From contig QCMR01000001.1 of assembly GCA_003213595.1 (NCBI GenBank), positions 326,302 through 390,301 of the forward strand: 64,000 bases of DNA. Reading direction: 5' to 3'. How positions within the stretch are numbered: position 1 is the first letter of the stretch; the number at the start of each line of letters is the position of its first letter. The notes beneath the pieces are model-generated. The model was not told the origin of the DNA. It was given only the letters and a program-made list of their open reading frames with translations, and searched no databases. Shown here piece by piece: positions 53,985 through 62,478 of this stretch. The stretch comes from SAR86 cluster bacterium AG-422-E19. GTDB lineage: Bacteria; Pseudomonadota; Gammaproteobacteria; Magnimaribacterales; AG-339-G14. A program made the position numbers and the translations under genes.

Positions 53985-56416
53985 ATTTTTATCTCTTCTG
54001 TAATTGAAATATCTTTTACAGAGGTCCCTATATGAATAACGTAATCCCCTGTAGCAATTTCCCATTTAGATTTTTTTACATCCCATTCTGAGAGATCTCT
54101 TTTAGAAACTTTCAAACTAAATTTCTTAGATTTATTTTTTGTAATTTTTAACTTTTTAAAATCTACGAGTTTCTTTTTTGGTATCTCTGCCTTCACTGCC
54201 TTTCTTTCAAGATAGCACTGTACAGTTTCAAAAGTAGAATAGTCGCCAATATTTTTAAGTTTTACTTTAATTTTGATTTCGTGTTTCTTCTTTGTAACAG
54301 AAACCTTTTTTAATTTAAATTTTGAGTAAGATAAACCGTGACCGAAAGGAAAAAGAGGTTCAATTTTCTTCTTGTCATACCATTTATAACCAACCAATAA
54401 TTTTTCTTTGTAATCCATTTGCAAGTTTTTACCTGGATAAGAAGAATATGCCGGCGTATCAGATAGTTTTTTGGGGTAAGTTGTAGGCAACTTACCACTT
54501 GGGCTTTCTTTGCCAAATAATATTTCTGCTAAAGCATTTCCAAATTCCTGTCCTGGAAACCAAGTTTGTAAAATTGCTGGGCAAGATTTTATCCAAGGCA
54601 TGCTTACGGGAGATCCGGTATTTATGACTAAAACTGTATTTTTATTTGTAGCTAAAATCTTTTTTATAAGAGCATCCTGCTCGCCTGGAAGGCTTAAACT
54701 TTTTCTATCATTGCCTTCAGTTTCCCAATCTGAATTTGTCCCAACAACAAGAACTACCGCATCAGATTGCTTTGCTACTTTGACTGCTTCTTCAAGCAAA
54801 TTTTTTGGGTCAGGTGGTCTACAGCCAAATTGTATAGCAGGAAATCTCCCTTCAAATTCATACTCAACCTCTACTAGATATTCTCTTCCCTTAGAAAGTT
54901 TAATTTTGTTTCTCTTTGGAGCACATGCAAAACCAAAAAAAGCTTCTCCTTTTTTTTGAGATGACCAATTATCAACTAACCCCTTTCCGTTGATTTTGAT
55001 TCTAGACAAACCAATACTAAAAACCTCAAACTCAAATTCTCCTGAAATCTTTGGTTTATAAGTAGTAGAAAATTTAACAGATAATTCAGGCCTTTCCTTT
55101 TCATCCAAAAACTCTCTTGCAAATCCTTGTAACGCCCAAAATCTATTTCCACTTAAAACTTGTCTTGATATTGGTTCTCCATCAAAAGTTTTTCCTCGAA
55201 AAAACTCAACTTCAAATCCATTTTCTTTTTTTCCTGGAACGTAAGAAATTTCTTTTTCTAAAGCAGGGAGATATTTATCAACATGACAACCTTTTGCATA
55301 ATTTATTTTTACTTTTTCTTCCTTTAGGAAATTTGAAATTCCATCTAAGGGATGAATTTCGTAATGAGGTTTCAAACCTGCGCTTCCGCCACCGATAATT
55401 TGACTGTCTTTAACGTTTGGACCGATAAGAGCAATTTTAGAAATTTTGGTTTTATCAAAAGGTAGTACTTCTTCATTCTTTAAAAGAACCATACCTTCGG
55501 TAGCAGTTTTTTTAATAAGTTCGCGATGAGACTTTTTATCAATGCTTTTCTCTGCAACTCTTTTTTTGTTGAACCTATTGGTGAACTTTGCAACGTTAAG
55601 GATTCTCTTTACTTTATCGTCAATCGTTCCTTCTTCAACAAGTCCATCTTTAACTGCATCGACTAGGTTTTCCCCCCAAGTTTTCGCTGGTCCAGGCATT
55701 TCTAAATCTAAACCTCCATTGGCATTTTCCACAGTTTCTAAGGCAGCTCCCCAGTCGCTTACAACATAACCATCAAATTTCCATTCTTTTTTTAAAATTT
55801 GATTTATCAATTCATCGTGAGAACTGCAATAAATATTATTTACTTTGTTATAGGCCGACATTACGACTTTAGCTTTGGCTTTTTTTATTCCCATTTCAAA
55901 AGGATATAAATACAGCTCTCTTAATGTTTTTTCATCTATGTTGGAACTAACAAGGTGTCTTTCAAATTCAGTATCGTTTCCAGCGAAATGCTTTAAACAA
56001 GCAGCAACTCCTTTACTTTGGACGCCAGAGACATAAGAGCAGGCAATTTTTGAGGTTAAAACAGGATCTTCCGAATAACATTCAAAATGACGACCTCCAA
56101 GCGGGTGACGATGTAAATTTATAGTAGGGGCAAGAAGAACATCAACATCCTTATATAGGGCTTCCTCACCAGTAGCTGAACCAATTTTTTTAATTAATTT
56201 TTCATTCCAGGTAGCTCCTAAAAGAATAGGACTAGGGAAACAAGCTGAGGTTTGAGGAGTGCTGGAGTCTCCTCTTACTCCGTTTGGACCATCGGACATT
56301 TTTATTTTTGGTATTCCATATTTTTTTATATCCGGGGTATGCCAGTTATCAAAGCCTGACAACAAGAAAATTTTTTCCTCAAGAGATAGTTTGGAAATTA
56401 TTTTTTTTAATTTCAT
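53981..56416 (-). CDS. glycoside hydrolase family 3 beta-glucosidase with PA14 domain
   Basis: 811-residue enzyme. GH3 N-terminal barrel with KMSDGPNGVRGD, LAPTINLHRHPLGGRHFECYSEDP and CLKHFAGNDTE, the nucleophile D221 in VVSDWGA, then the C-terminal alpha/beta sandwich. A PA14-like domain is inserted at about residues 390-530 (FEVEFFRGKTFDGEPI, GEFEFEVFSIGLSRIKING), and a fibronectin III-like domain closes the protein (IKVKLKNIGDYSTFETVQCY). No signal peptide, so it should cleave imported beta-glucosides or related oligosaccharides inside the cell. No transporter is adjacent. Confidence 0.92.
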   Translation of the reverse strand: MKLKKIISKLSLEEKIFLLSGFDNWHTPDIKKYGIPKIKMSDGPNGVRGDSSTPQTSACFPSPILLGATWNEKLIKKIGSATGEEALYKDVDVLLAPTINLHRHPLGGRHFECYSEDPVLTSKIACSYVSGVQSKGVAACLKHFAGNDTEFERHLVSSNIDEKTLRELYLYPFEMGIKKAKAKVVMSAYNKVNNIYCSSHDELINQILKKEWKFDGYVVSDWGAALETVENANGGLDLEMPGPAKTWGENLVDAVKDGLVEEGTIDDKVKRILNVAKFTNRFNKKRVAEKSIDKKSHRELIKKTATEGMVLLKNEEVLPFDKTKISKIALIGPNVKDSQIIGGGSAGLKPHYEIHPLDGISNFLKEEKVKINYAKGCHVDKYLPALEKEISYVPGKKENGFEVEFFRGKTFDGEPISRQVLSGNRFWALQGFAREFLDEKERPELSVKFSTTYKPKISGEFEFEVFSIGLSRIKINGKGLVDNWSSQKKGEAFFGFACAPKRNKIKLSKGREYLVEVEYEFEGRFPAIQFGCRPPDPKNLLEEAVKVAKQSDAVVLVVGTNSDWETEGNDRKSLSLPGEQDALIKKILATNKNTVLVINTGSPVSMPWIKSCPAILQTWFPGQEFGNALAEILFGKESPSGKLPTTYPKKLSDTPAYSSYPGKNLQMDYKEKLLVGYKWYDKKKIEPLFPFGHGLSYSKFKLKKVSVTKKKHEIKIKVKLKNIGDYSTFETVQCYLERKAVKAEIPKKKLVDFKKLKITKNKSKKFSLKVSKRDLSEWDVKKSKWEIATGDYVIHIGTSVKDISITEEIKI

Positions 56417-56457
56417 AACAGACTAAAGAGTATACTTTGTAAAATTGCTTTTTGAGA

Positions 56458-56817
56458 ATGCCTTTTTTTATTGTTTTATTTTTCTACATCACAATTTCGA
56501 TATATCAGATCAGCGCCGTCACAGATGCTTTAAAACTTATCTTTATGGTTCAAAGCACCTTTCTGGAAGGTATTTTATTTATCATCTCTCTCTTTCTTAC
56601 CTTTACTCCTTTTTTAGGCCCAATTTTAGGAATCATCGGCGCTACTTTTATATGGGAGTGGAATATTTTCTTTTCCGCGTTACTTTTTTTCTGGCCTTAT
56701 CTAATAGGTTTTATATTTTTATTATTGAGAAGAAAAAGTTCAGAAAGAAAGAACCCAAAAGATCTAGCTTCAGATATAGAAGACGCTCAAATAATCGAGG
56801 AAGAGAAATTTAAATAA
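56458..56817 (+). CDS. small integral membrane protein of unknown function
   Basis: 119-residue protein with three hydrophobic segments (about 2-16, 35-60 and 70-92) and a charged C-terminal tail (RRKSSERKNPKDLASDIEDAQ then an acidic end). ATG 56458 is preferred to TTG 56452. A TATACT at 56431-56436 could be its -10. It lies alone between GH3 and tRNA-Thr. The hydrophobic then charged layout makes it look like a true gene, while an overlapping frame on the same strand gives a low-complexity arginine-rich product and is rejected. No family recognised. Confidence 0.6.
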   Translation: MPFFIVLFFYITISIYQISAVTDALKLIFMVQSTFLEGILFIISLFLTFTPFLGPILGIIGATFIWEWNIFFSALLFFWPYLIGFIFLLLRRKSSERKNPKDLASDIEDAQIIEEEKFK

Positions 56818-56820
56818 TAT

Positions 56821-56896
56821 TGGAGCTGGCGATTGGATTCGAACCAACGACCGCCTGATTACAAATCAGGAGCTCTACCAACTGAGCTACGCCAGC
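56821..56896 (-). tRNA. tRNA-Thr (anticodon UGU)
   Basis: 76 bases on the minus strand with encoded CCA. Acceptor GCTGGCG pairs with CGCCAGC; anticodon TGT at 56863-56861 in loop TTTGTAA; T-arm GGTTCGAATCC. In E. coli the equivalent thrU heads the tRNA-tuf cluster in the same direction; here it is on the opposite strand with birA between. Confidence 0.97.
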
Positions 56897-56940
56897 AAAT
56901 CAGATGAAGATGATATATTAATTAAAAAATAAATTGCAGA

Positions 56941-57729
56941 TTAATTTATATTTATCGAAACCTCTCCAGAAGATATTTTTTTTGTTTTATCACCCATTCT
57001 GACATTTAGCGAACCATCGGAATTTACATCTAGAGCAGTGCCTTCTTTATTAACTGAATTTGAGAGAAAAACTTTTTTGTCTTTTAAAAAATTCAATCTA
57101 TTGAAATCTTTTACAAAGCCATCAAAACCTTTTTTTTCAAAATTTAATTTTGATAGTAAGACTTCGTTTGCTATCTCAGATATTATTTCGTTTCTATCGA
57201 TTTCGATATTCTCAAATTCCAATTTAAGAGAAGTCCAGTCTCTCTCAATTTCTGAATTATTTTTCATAAAAATATTTAAGCCAATTCCCACAACAATTAA
57301 ATTTTTCCTATCCCTTGTAAAAGTCTCTAATAAGATTCCCCCAATTTTCTTTTTATTCAAGAAAACATCGTTAGGCCATTTAATTTCAGTAAAAATATTT
57401 TGCCTTAATAGAACATTGTGTACTGCAAGAGCTGATACCAAACTAAAAGAGCTGAAATTTTTCAATTCTTGATTGGTAGAAAAACTCAGAGACATATAGA
57501 TATTTTCATACTTGGGGCTTTGCCATTTTTTCAAATTTCTTCCCCTACCTTTTGTTTGGCTTTCTGCTACGCACAGACAGTATTCATTTGGATTTGCAAA
57601 CTCAATAAGGTAATCATTAGTTGAGACTAGTTCTTCAGAAAGCGATAAATCCCACTCAAAATCACTGTTTTTTCTTAGAAAATTAAAGATTTTTTCTTCT
57701 TTCAATGTATTTTGTTTGACATCTTTCAT
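56941..57729 (-). CDS. birA: biotin-[acetyl-CoA carboxylase] ligase, catalytic form
   Basis: Attaches biotin to AccB. 262 residues with SEELVSTNDYL, the biotinyl-AMP loop KGRGRNLKKWQSP, KWPNDVFLNKKKIGGIL and VVGIGLNIFMKN. No N-terminal helix-turn-helix precedes the catalytic domain, so unlike E. coli BirA it probably does not repress transcription. The start lies next to the tRNA-Tyr promoter, its first codons overlapping the putative -35 region. The coaX gene often next to birA is absent. Confidence 0.92.
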   Translation of the reverse strand: MKDVKQNTLKEEKIFNFLRKNSDFEWDLSLSEELVSTNDYLIEFANPNEYCLCVAESQTKGRGRNLKKWQSPKYENIYMSLSFSTNQELKNFSSFSLVSALAVHNVLLRQNIFTEIKWPNDVFLNKKKIGGILLETFTRDRKNLIVVGIGLNIFMKNNSEIERDWTSLKLEFENIEIDRNEIISEIANEVLLSKLNFEKKGFDGFVKDFNRLNFLKDKKVFLSNSVNKEGTALDVNSDGSLNVRMGDKTKKISSGEVSININ

Positions 57730-57744
57730 GTGTGCTCAGAGAAT
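57716..57744 (+). promoter_or_regulatory. candidate promoter of the tRNA-Tyr / tRNA-Thr / tuf unit
   Basis: TTGACA (57716-57721) and GAGAAT (57739-57744) are 17 bases apart, placing initiation a few bases before tRNA-Tyr (57758). The -35 lies inside the start of birA on the other strand. The -10 matches the consensus at four of six positions. Confidence 0.45.
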
Positions 57745-57757
57745 ACACAACTCTATA

Positions 57758-57841
57758 GGAGGGGTTGGGGAGCGGTCAAACCCATCTGACTGTAAATCAG
57801 ACGCTTCGGCTTCGCAGGTTCGAATCCTGCCCCCTCCACCA
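57758..57841 (+). tRNA. tRNA-Tyr (anticodon GUA)
   Basis: 84 bases, a class II tRNA with a long variable arm (around GACGCTTCGGCTTCG) and encoded CCA. Acceptor GGAGGGG pairs with CCCCTCC; anticodon GTA at 57792-57794. First of the tRNA genes before tuf. The 114 bases to the next tRNA hold a weak hairpin (57848-57862) and no recognisable tRNA-Gly(TCC), which many gammaproteobacteria carry here. Confidence 0.97.
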
Positions 57842-57955
57842 AAAGTGTTGCTTTTAAAGCAAAATTTAAGTATAAAGCCGTTCGGAGTATCGGGTGTTAA
57901 GAGTTATTTTATTTTCTACTTTTTTTATACCGTCTCCTAAGATATTAAAGGAATT

Positions 57956-58031
<76 letters not shown>

Positions 58032-58062
58032 TTAAATAAAGTTTTTTAAAGAGGAATAAAAA

Positions 58063-59256
58063 ATGGCTAAAGAAAAATTCGAAAGAACCAAACCGCATTT
58101 AAACGTGGGTACTATTGGTCACGTAGATCATGGTAAAACGACTTTAACTGCTGCTTTAACTAAAGTGTGTGCCGAAGCTCAGGGTACTGGTGAAGCAATT
58201 GCTTTTGATGGTATCGATAATGCCCCTGAAGAAAGAGAAAGAGGAATTACGATTGCTACTTCTCACGTAGAGTACGATTCTACTGCAAGACATTACGCTC
58301 ATGTAGACTGCCCAGGACACGCTGACTACATTAAGAATATGATTACAGGTGCCGCACAAATGGATGGCGCTATCCTTGTGGTAAATTGTGCCGATGGCCC
58401 AATGCCTCAAACAAGAGAGCACATTCTTCTTGCTAGACAAGTGGGCGTTCCTTACATTGTCGTTTATCTTAACAAAGCCGATCAAGTTGATGATGCAGAA
58501 CTTATTGAGCTTGTAGAGGTAGAGGTCAGAGATTTATTGAATGAATATGAATTTCCTGGAGATGACACTCCTATAATTATAGGTTCAGCTCTTAAAGCTC
58601 TTGAAGGAGAAGATTCAGAACATGGAGTTCAATCTGTACAAAAGCTTGTTGAAGCGCTTGACTCTTACATTCCAGAGCCAACCAGAGAAACTGATAAGCC
58701 TTTCCTAATGCCAATTGAAGATATCTTTTCAATTCAGGGAAGGGGAACGGTTGTTACCGGAAGAATTGAGAGAGGAGAAGTCAAAGTTAATGACGAAATG
58801 GAAATAGTTGGTATTAAGGATACTGAGAAAACTGTTTGTACAGGAGTTGAAATGTTTAGAAAGCTTTTAGATGAAGGAAAAGCCGGAGAAAACGTAGGAG
58901 TCCTATTAAGAGGAACTAAAAGAGAAGATGTGGAAAGAGGACAAGTTCTTTCTGCACCTGGCTCAATTACTCCCCACTCAAAATTTGAAGCTCAAGTTTA
59001 TGTTCTAAGTAAAGAAGAGGGTGGAAGACATACTCCTTTCTTTAAAGGGTATAGACCTCAGTTTTATGTAAGAACTACTGATGTAACTGGTGAAGTAACT
59101 CTTCCTGATGGTGTAGAAATGGTTATGCCAGGAGATGACGTTGCAGTAACCGTAGAGCTTATTTCTCCAGTAGCAATGGAAGATGGTATGAAGTTCGCTA
59201 TCCGTGAAGGTGGAAGAACTGTTGGTGCCGGAGTAGTTTCTAAAATTATTCAATAG
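58063..59256 (+). CDS. tuf: elongation factor Tu
   Basis: GTPase delivering aminoacyl-tRNAs. 397 residues with [17 protein letters not shown] (P-loop at 18-25), [20 protein letters not shown] (switch II), and NKADQVDD. Full length with the C-terminal [16 protein letters not shown] ribosome-binding sequence (GAGGAA) lies upstream. The stop TAG at 59254-59256 overlaps the first two bases of tRNA-Trp. Confidence 0.98.
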   Translation: MAKEKFERTKPHLNVGTIGHVDHGKTTLTAALTKVCAEAQGTGEAIAFDGIDNAPEERERGITIATSHVEYDSTARHYAHVDCPGHADYIKNMITGAAQMDGAILVVNCADGPMPQTREHILLARQVGVPYIVVYLNKADQVDDAELIELVEVEVRDLLNEYEFPGDDTPIIIGSALKALEGEDSEHGVQSVQKLVEALDSYIPEPTRETDKPFLMPIEDIFSIQGRGTVVTGRIERGEVKVNDEMEIVGIKDTEKTVCTGVEMFRKLLDEGKAGENVGVLLRGTKREDVERGQVLSAPGSITPHSKFEAQVYVLSKEEGGRHTPFFKGYRPQFYVRTTDVTGEVTLPDGVEMVMPGDDVAVTVELISPVAMEDGMKFAIREGGRTVGAGVVSKIIQ

Positions 59257-59330
59257 GCCAGTAGCTCAATTGGTAGAGCGGCGGTCTCCAAAACCGCAGG
59301 TTGGGGGTTCAATTCCCTCCTGGCCTGCCA
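59255..59330 (+). tRNA. tRNA-Trp (anticodon CCA)
   Basis: 76 bases with encoded CCA. Acceptor AGGCCAG pairs with CTGGCCT, discriminator G, anticodon CCA at 59288-59290 in loop CTCCAAA. E. coli tRNA-Trp likewise begins with A1 paired to U72, so the mature 5' end is A59255, which is the second base of the tuf stop codon. Confidence 0.97.
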
Positions 59331-59376
59331 GAAAGAGAAGCCCTCTTCTTAAAGAGCATGGCACGAGAGGAGCTAG

Positions 59377-59718
59377 ATGATTCTAAGTAAAGGTCTTTGG
59401 TTAGTAGGATTGGCAATCATTGCTGCCGCAGTGTGGGGTAATTCCTATTACAGCGATTTTGGTCTCCTTTATAGAGTTATAGGAGTTATAGCTTTATTTT
59501 CATTAGGCCTATTTGTTTTAAGATTTACCGAGTTTGGATCTGTTGCTTTCCAAACTATAAAACAGTCTACTACTGAAATCCGCAAGGTAGTATGGCCCAA
59601 TAGAACTGAGACAACTCAAACTACTCTTATAGTTGTAGGTGTAGTCATAATTGCTGCTCTTATTTTATGGGGCTTAGATTCTCTTTTTTCTTTCTTAATG
59701 AGTTTAATCTTAGGGTGA
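59377..59718 (+). CDS. secE: preprotein translocase subunit SecE
   Basis: Essential small subunit of the SecYEG channel. 113 residues with three hydrophobic segments (5-20, 31-50, 85-112) and the conserved cytoplasmic EIRKVVWPNRTETTQTTLIV motif. ATG 59377 follows a clear ribosome-binding sequence (GAGGAG). It is paired with nusG, the invariant neighbour, after a 3-base gap. Confidence 0.95.
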   Translation: MILSKGLWLVGLAIIAAAVWGNSYYSDFGLLYRVIGVIALFSLGLFVLRFTEFGSVAFQTIKQSTTEIRKVVWPNRTETTQTTLIVVGVVIIAALILWGLDSLFSFLMSLILG

Positions 59719-59721
59719 TAA

Positions 59722-60255
59722 ATGTCTAAAGCTTGGTACATCATAAATTCTTATTCCAACTACGAAAATAAGGCTAAAGAGCAACTTCTAGAGAGAATTA
59801 AATTAGAAAAAATGGAAGATCATTTTGGCAGGATAGAAATACCAGTTCATGAAGTTGTTGAATTGAAAGGAGGAAAAGAGAAGATTACAGAAAAAAAATT
59901 CTTTCCTGGGTATATCTTAGTTGAAATGGAAATGAACGATGAAACTTGGCATTTGGTTAAAGAGACTCCCAGAGTGCTTGGTTTCATTGGCGGCACAAAA
60001 AATAATCCCAAACCAATTTCCGATGCTGAAGCAGCAAAGATTTTAAATCAAATGGAGCACGGAATAGAGGAGACATCTCAAGGTACTGTCTATGAGCCTG
60101 GAGAAATGATTAGAGTTATAGACGGTCCATTTAATGACTTCAGCGGTGTTGTTGAAGAAGCTGATAACCAAAAGGGTAAAGTAAAAGTTGCTGTAATGAT
60201 CTTTGGAAGATCAACTCCTGTTGAATTGGACTTTTCTCAAATTGAAAGAGGATAA
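59722..60255 (+). CDS. nusG: transcription elongation/termination factor NusG
   Basis: 177-residue protein that binds RNA polymerase and links it to Rho and ribosomes. N-terminal NGN domain ([39 protein letters not shown]) and C-terminal KOW domain ([31 protein letters not shown]). Complete and typical, followed by rplK two bases later. Confidence 0.97.
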   Translation: MSKAWYIINSYSNYENKAKEQLLERIKLEKMEDHFGRIEIPVHEVVELKGGKEKITEKKFFPGYILVEMEMNDETWHLVKETPRVLGFIGGTKNNPKPISDAEAAKILNQMEHGIEETSQGTVYEPGEMIRVIDGPFNDFSGVVEEADNQKGKVKVAVMIFGRSTPVELDFSQIERG

Positions 60256-60257
60256 AT

Positions 60258-60686
60258 ATGGCTGAAAAGAAAATAATGACATATATCAAACTTCAAGTTC
60301 CTGCGGGAGCTGCATCACCAAGTCCTCCTGTTGGTCCAGCTTTGGGACAACATGGAGTAAATTTAATGGACTTTTGCAATGCATTTAATTCCAAAACCAA
60401 CGAATTGGAAAAAAATCTTCCTGTACCGGTCGTCATAACTGTTTACGAAGATAGAAGTTTTGATTTCATCGTAAAAACGACTCCAGCAAGTGTCCTTCTA
60501 AAAAAAGCAGCAGGCCTTTCTAAAGGAAGTCCAACTCCAAATTCAGAAAAAGTCGGTCAAGTATCTAGGAAGCAATTAGAAGAAATTGCAGAAGCAAAAA
60601 TGGCTGATTTAAACGCTACCGATATGGATCAAGCTGTAAAAATCATTGAAGGAAGTGCCAGAAGCATGGGAATAGAGGTAATTTAA
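60258..60686 (+). CDS. rplK: 50S ribosomal protein L11
   Basis: 142 residues with [36 protein letters not shown] and the C-terminal RNA-binding part ending [12 protein letters not shown]. It binds the GTPase-centre region of 23S rRNA. The stop overlaps the start of rplA by one base. Confidence 0.98.
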   Translation: MAEKKIMTYIKLQVPAGAASPSPPVGPALGQHGVNLMDFCNAFNSKTNELEKNLPVPVVITVYEDRSFDFIVKTTPASVLLKKAAGLSKGSPTPNSEKVGQVSRKQLEEIAEAKMADLNATDMDQAVKIIEGSARSMGIEVI

Positions 60687-61342
60687 TGTCTCAAGAAACT
60701 AAAAAATATTTGATCGAAGAGGCGTTGGGTGAACTTAATTCTAAAGCCTCAAAAAAATTCACTGAATCTTTGGATGTTTCAATTAACTTAGGAATTGATG
60801 CTTCCAAATCAGACCAAAACGTTCGAGGAGCTTCAAATCTTCCTCATGGAAATGGTAAATCTTTCAAAGTTGCAGTATTTGCTGATGGCGATGAAGCAAC
60901 TCAAGCAAAAGAAGCAGGAGCAGACAAAGTAGGTATGGAAGATCTTGCAGAGGAAATAAAAGCAGGCAACATGGATTTTGATGTTGTGATTGCTACTCCT
61001 GACACCATGAGAGTCGTTTCTCCTTTAGGGCAAATTCTTGGGCCAAAGGGGTTGATGCCAAATCCAAAATCAGAAACTGTTACTAAGGATATTCCAAATA
61101 CAGTAAAAAACGCAAAATCAGGACAAATTAGGTACAAATCAGATAAACAAGGTATAATCCACGCCCGTATTGGACAGATAGGTTATACAGAAGAACAATT
61201 GAAAGATAATTTAGAAGCTTTTTTAACAGACGTTAAGAAGGCGAAACCCCCTTCGGCAAAAGGGATTTATATTTCAAAAGTAACCCTCTCTTCCACCATG
61301 GGCAAAGGGTTTGAAATTGATACTGCAAAACTTAATTTTTAA
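60686..61342 (+). CDS. rplA: 50S ribosomal protein L1
   Basis: L1-stalk protein and usual autogenous regulator of the L11-L1 unit. 218 residues, about 16 fewer than E. coli L1, with [35 protein letters not shown] and [12 protein letters not shown] at the end. The start codon overlaps the rplK stop (TAATG). Confidence 0.97.
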   Translation: MSQETKKYLIEEALGELNSKASKKFTESLDVSINLGIDASKSDQNVRGASNLPHGNGKSFKVAVFADGDEATQAKEAGADKVGMEDLAEEIKAGNMDFDVVIATPDTMRVVSPLGQILGPKGLMPNPKSETVTKDIPNTVKNAKSGQIRYKSDKQGIIHARIGQIGYTEEQLKDNLEAFLTDVKKAKPPSAKGIYISKVTLSSTMGKGFEIDTAKLNF

Positions 61343-61529
61343 TTTATAGATGAGTTTGTTTGGAAAAATAAGAATTTTAAGCTGTTGTAACTTCGTTACA
61401 ACCGTCTTAGACCGTAGGAGTTTAACTTCATTAAACTTAATGTTTCCTACGCAGATAGTTCAAAAGGATTTCTCTTTTTGGACAAAAGGTTCCTCTTTTG
61501 GAAATTTAATCAAAGGAGGGTTTTAATTA
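61343..61529 (+). ncRNA. rplJL leader (L10 leader-type structured RNA)
   Basis: 187 bases between rplA and rplJ with strong secondary structure: GTTGTAAC-TTC-GTTACAAC (61384-61402), an 8-base stem; AGTTTAA-CTTCA-TTAAACT (61419-61437), inside a longer stem closed by GTAGG and CCTAC (61414-61418 and 61446-61450); and a further GGA/TCC-rich arm near 61462-61500. In other bacteria the same place carries the leader that L10-L12 binds to repress its own translation. Position and structure fit; I could not check against the covariance model. Confidence 0.72.
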
Positions 61530-62048
61530 ATGTCACGCTTAGATACTAAGAAAGTTCTAGTTGAGGATTTAAATAAGATTGCTCAAGAAGCTTTTTCTGT
61601 GATCGCTGTTGATTATCGAGGAACTAATGTTCCTGGTTTAACTCAACTTAGAAAGGAAGCTAAATCACAGTCTGTTCAATTAAAAGTTATTAAAAATACT
61701 TTAGCAAAAAGAGCTTTAGAGAATACAAAATTTGATTCTTTAAATGAAATTCTCACAGGTCCAACCCTGTTAGCTTTTTCAATGAATGATTTTCAAAGCG
61801 CAGCAAAACTTGTAAAAGACTTTGCAGCAAAAGAAGAATCATTTGAAGTAAAAGGGCTTTCCATAGGAGAGGGTTTTCTTGAGCCAAATGAGCTTAAAGC
61901 CTTAGCTTCTCTTCCATCAAAAGAAGAAGCAATTTCTATGCTTTTAGGATTAATGCAGGCTCCACTTAATAAACTTGCCGGAACTTTAAATGAGGTTCCT
62001 TCACAGTTAGTTAGAACTGTTAACGCAGTGAGTCAAACCAAATCTTAA
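61530..62048 (+). CDS. rplJ: 50S ribosomal protein L10
   Basis: 172 residues; base of the L7/L12 stalk. DTKKVLVEDLNKIAQEAFSVIAVDYRGTNVPGLTQLRKEA and KVIKNTLAKRALENT are characteristic, with the C-terminal helix that holds L12 dimers. A strong ribosome-binding sequence (AAAGGAGGG, 61512-61520) precedes ATG 61530, after the regulatory leader. Confidence 0.97.
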   Translation: MSRLDTKKVLVEDLNKIAQEAFSVIAVDYRGTNVPGLTQLRKEAKSQSVQLKVIKNTLAKRALENTKFDSLNEILTGPTLLAFSMNDFQSAAKLVKDFAAKEESFEVKGLSIGEGFLEPNELKALASLPSKEEAISMLLGLMQAPLNKLAGTLNEVPSQLVRTVNAVSQTKS

Positions 62049-62074
62049 TTATCTAGGCATAACGGAGAAAAATA

Positions 62075-62455
62075 ATGGCTACTACTAAAGAAGAAATACT
62101 CGATGCGATATCAGAAATGAGCGTTATGGATGTAGTTGATTTAGTAAAACTTATGGAAGAAAAATTTGGCGTCACTGCTGCAGCTCCAGTTGCTGCTGCT
62201 GCTGCTCCTGCCGCAGGTGGCGAAGCCGCTGCTGCTGAAGAGCAAAGTGAATTTGAAATTTTCCTAGCTGATGTCGGTGAAAAGAAAATTGATGTCATCA
62301 AGGCTGTGAGAGCAATCACTGGCTTAGGCTTGAAAGAAGCAAAAGCAATAGTTGATGGCGCTCCTTCTTCTGTTAAAGAAGGCGCTAATAAAGACGAGGC
62401 TGAACAAGCCAAATCTCAACTTGAAGAAGCTGGCGCAAAAGTAGAACTAAAATAA
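62075..62455 (+). CDS. rplL: 50S ribosomal protein L7/L12
   Basis: 126 residues: N-terminal dimerisation domain ([30 protein letters not shown]), an alanine-rich hinge (about 32-54), and the C-terminal factor-binding domain ([44 protein letters not shown]). The gap to rpoB is only 23 bases, leaving no space for the attenuator that E. coli carries there. Confidence 0.98.
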   Translation: MATTKEEILDAISEMSVMDVVDLVKLMEEKFGVTAAAPVAAAAAPAAGGEAAAAEEQSEFEIFLADVGEKKIDVIKAVRAITGLGLKEAKAIVDGAPSSVKEGANKDEAEQAKSQLEEAGAKVELK

Positions 62456-62478
62456 CATCATTTATAGGCTAAATTTAT

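Noticed and set aside
56445-56813. Alternative plus-strand frame over the small membrane protein
   Set aside because: It yields an Arg/Tyr/Phe-rich product without conserved layout; the frame starting at 56458 has clear membrane segments and a charged tail.
57848-57862. Hairpin after tRNA-Tyr as a terminator
   Set aside because: Only a 6-base AT-rich stem without a U-run; transcription must continue if tRNA-Thr and tuf are in the same unit.
57716-57940. A 74-codon open frame across tRNA-Tyr
   Set aside because: It is the tRNA-Tyr gene and promoter read as protein; the cloverleaf explains the sequence.
62053-62412. Minus-strand open frame opposite rplL
   Set aside because: It is the antisense of the alanine-rich rplL hinge and gives a low-complexity Ala/Ser product.
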